NCBI GenBank assembly: GCA_964023205.1
Contig: OZ026842.1
Span: 7,540,408-7,604,407, forward strand
Length of the DNA: 64,000 nucleotides
Reading direction: 5' to 3'
Source of the DNA: Lutraria lutraria
Taxonomy: Eukaryota > Mollusca > Bivalvia > Venerida > Mactridae
The translations under genes and the position numbers were made by a program. Below, one piece after another: positions 62,762-64,000 of this stretch; the first letter of the stretch is position 1; each line of letters opens with the position of its first letter. The notes below the pieces were generated by a model. The model ran no database searches and was not told where the DNA came from. It saw only the letters and a program-made list of their open reading frames with translations.

Positions 62762-64000
62762 CGTATGTAAGCAAATGTGCTGTGAGGTCTGATTCAATGT
62801 CTTAACCAAAATGCATATTGAACTTGCTGGCAGCATTTCCATTCTGGAGACACACTGATGTTTTCCCTCTTACGATCCAAGAAATATATGCAAATACCAT
62901 ATCGCATTTTGATATTAATTTCATAAACATGTCACACAGATTGAGGGCGATACTACACATCTGTTTGTAAACAATATGCAATATTTCATCGATCCAGTAA
63001 TCTCTTGATACCGTGAAATTAAAGCTTAAGTATGTGATATAGCATTTGTCAAATAGAAATATCTATTTATGCATTATGCAAATAGTTTTAATTACAAAAG
63101 TTGTCTGTTTAAGATTAGATACCGTATATAAACGTAACTTTGCGAACAGTAGTCTGTTGAAAACGATTTCCTGGTAACATATTGCAATGTTGTAATCCAC
63201 GTGATGCATCCATATCCACAACACTGTCTGGATGCTCTTTAACAGAACGGTGGTTACAGTCACGAATCTCTTGGAAAAATAGGAATTAAGATTAAGCATT
63301 AAAGCACGAAATGTTGACTTCAGACAAAACATTGTTTAAGAGAAAGCTGCTGTCGATTCGACGAGCATTAGTTTCTTTACAGATAAAAAACGTAAGATCC
63401 TTCCACACGACATTCAGAATCAGTTCAGAAGTGCAGTTTGACATTAAACAAAGAGACTGGTTGCTGAAACACTTCAGACGGACGAGTCAAATCAGTAATA
63501 TCGTAATAAACAAACTACACATACTTACATACAGACAAATACATCTTCCTTGTTCAGTGAATGAACAAGGACCCCAGATGGTTTGTACCATGATATTGTA
63601 TCTCATCTATTTTACGTAATCGACAGGGTACTGATGGTTCATGATCTATCAAATTATCTGATTTCACTAAGTCTACAACGGTAGGTAAAATCGTTTCATC
63701 TTTAAGTTATACGCTCTTTGTATACATATTTCAGAGTGAAATTTTTTCGAGACACAACACGTCTGTGCAAACATGAACTGGTTGCTTTTGTTTGCAATAT
63801 TTCTGAGTTAAATGTCTAGTGCCGTACCTTCGACAATTTGCTACTTTAACATCTTTCGTTGAAGGTGTAAATTTTGAATATTGAAGCACTCCAGTATCTA
63901 TATTGAAAGTAAAACAAACAGCAAACATTGATGACAACGAAAGTTTTCCGCATTAGAGCACAACGATTATAATGATGAAGTGTTTCGACAATGTCATGAA
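62762..64000 (+). repeat. Dispersed repeat, copy 2, cut by the window end
   Basis: This is the second direct copy of the element at 55.7 kb, about 7 kb away. It lacks the 480-bp insertion of copy 1 and has its own 140-bp stretch (63667-63807) instead. Bases 63160-63338 match 56221-56399 with a single mismatch. The open frames at 63063-63332 (minus) and 63311-63619 (plus) are not kept in copy 1: a 5-bp indel at the TTTATTATAAGAG / TTTAAGAG position shifts the plus frame. I therefore do not call them genes. Confidence 0.75.

Noticed and set aside
55734..64000. Possible LTR retrotransposon, with the two direct repeats as LTRs
   Set aside because: The 5 kb between them has no pol-like frame, the copies differ greatly in age signals, and their ends do not show TG...CA with a target duplication.

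Overview
The window looks like non-coding DNA from a bivalve mollusc nuclear genome. It is AT-rich throughout. No open reading frame except one resembles a known protein. There are no operons, rRNA genes, CRISPR arrays or prokaryotic gene packing. The bivalve call rests on dispersed repeats that I recall as typical of clam and mussel genomes: tRNA-derived SINEs with a GTTT/AAAC tail, a block built around 'GACCCCGGGGTCATAATTTG', an element with 'AAGGGACATAACTC', and one with 'CAAGGGCAGATAAC'. The species cannot be named from the sequence alone.

The only supported coding segment lies on the minus strand at 51292-51748. It is the first coding exon of a type B carboxylesterase / cholinesterase-like protein. 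It has a signal peptide, the esterase entry motif, the conserved SEDC motif, and ends at a consensus GTAAGT splice donor in phase 1. I could not find the downstream exons (oxyanion GGGF segment, GESAG serine segment), so the rest lies beyond a long intron, outside the window, or is missing.

Layout. 1-8.9 kb: non-coding DNA with two minus-strand SINEs (about 1.56-1.82 and 6.45-6.71 kb), one plus-strand tRNA-headed SINE (1.94-2.16 kb), a dispersed element (7.16-7.43 kb) and a complete foldback MITE with a 5-bp target duplication (8.43-8.83 kb). 9-24 kb: mostly unique DNA with a 57-bp tandem duplication at 12.8 kb and a cluster of octamer motifs at 10.35-10.57 kb. 23.9-24.7 kb: a degenerate tandem block of the bivalve GACCCCGGGG family. 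24.7-43.9 kb: a gene desert with an A/C-rich tract (30 kb), a paired E-box site (30.5 kb) and a 72-bp triple repeat (34.6 kb). 43.9-48.4 kb: dispersed repeats and two minisatellites, of 20-bp and 17-bp period. 51.3-51.7 kb: the esterase exon. 55.7-57.7 and 62.8-64.0 kb: two direct copies of a dispersed repeat about 7 kb apart, with a sharp change in identity inside them; the second copy runs off the window.

No multi-gene system can be described here. The interest lies in the diverged esterase exon, the intact foldback element, the mosaic 7-kb duplication and the higher-order structure of the 17-bp minisatellite.
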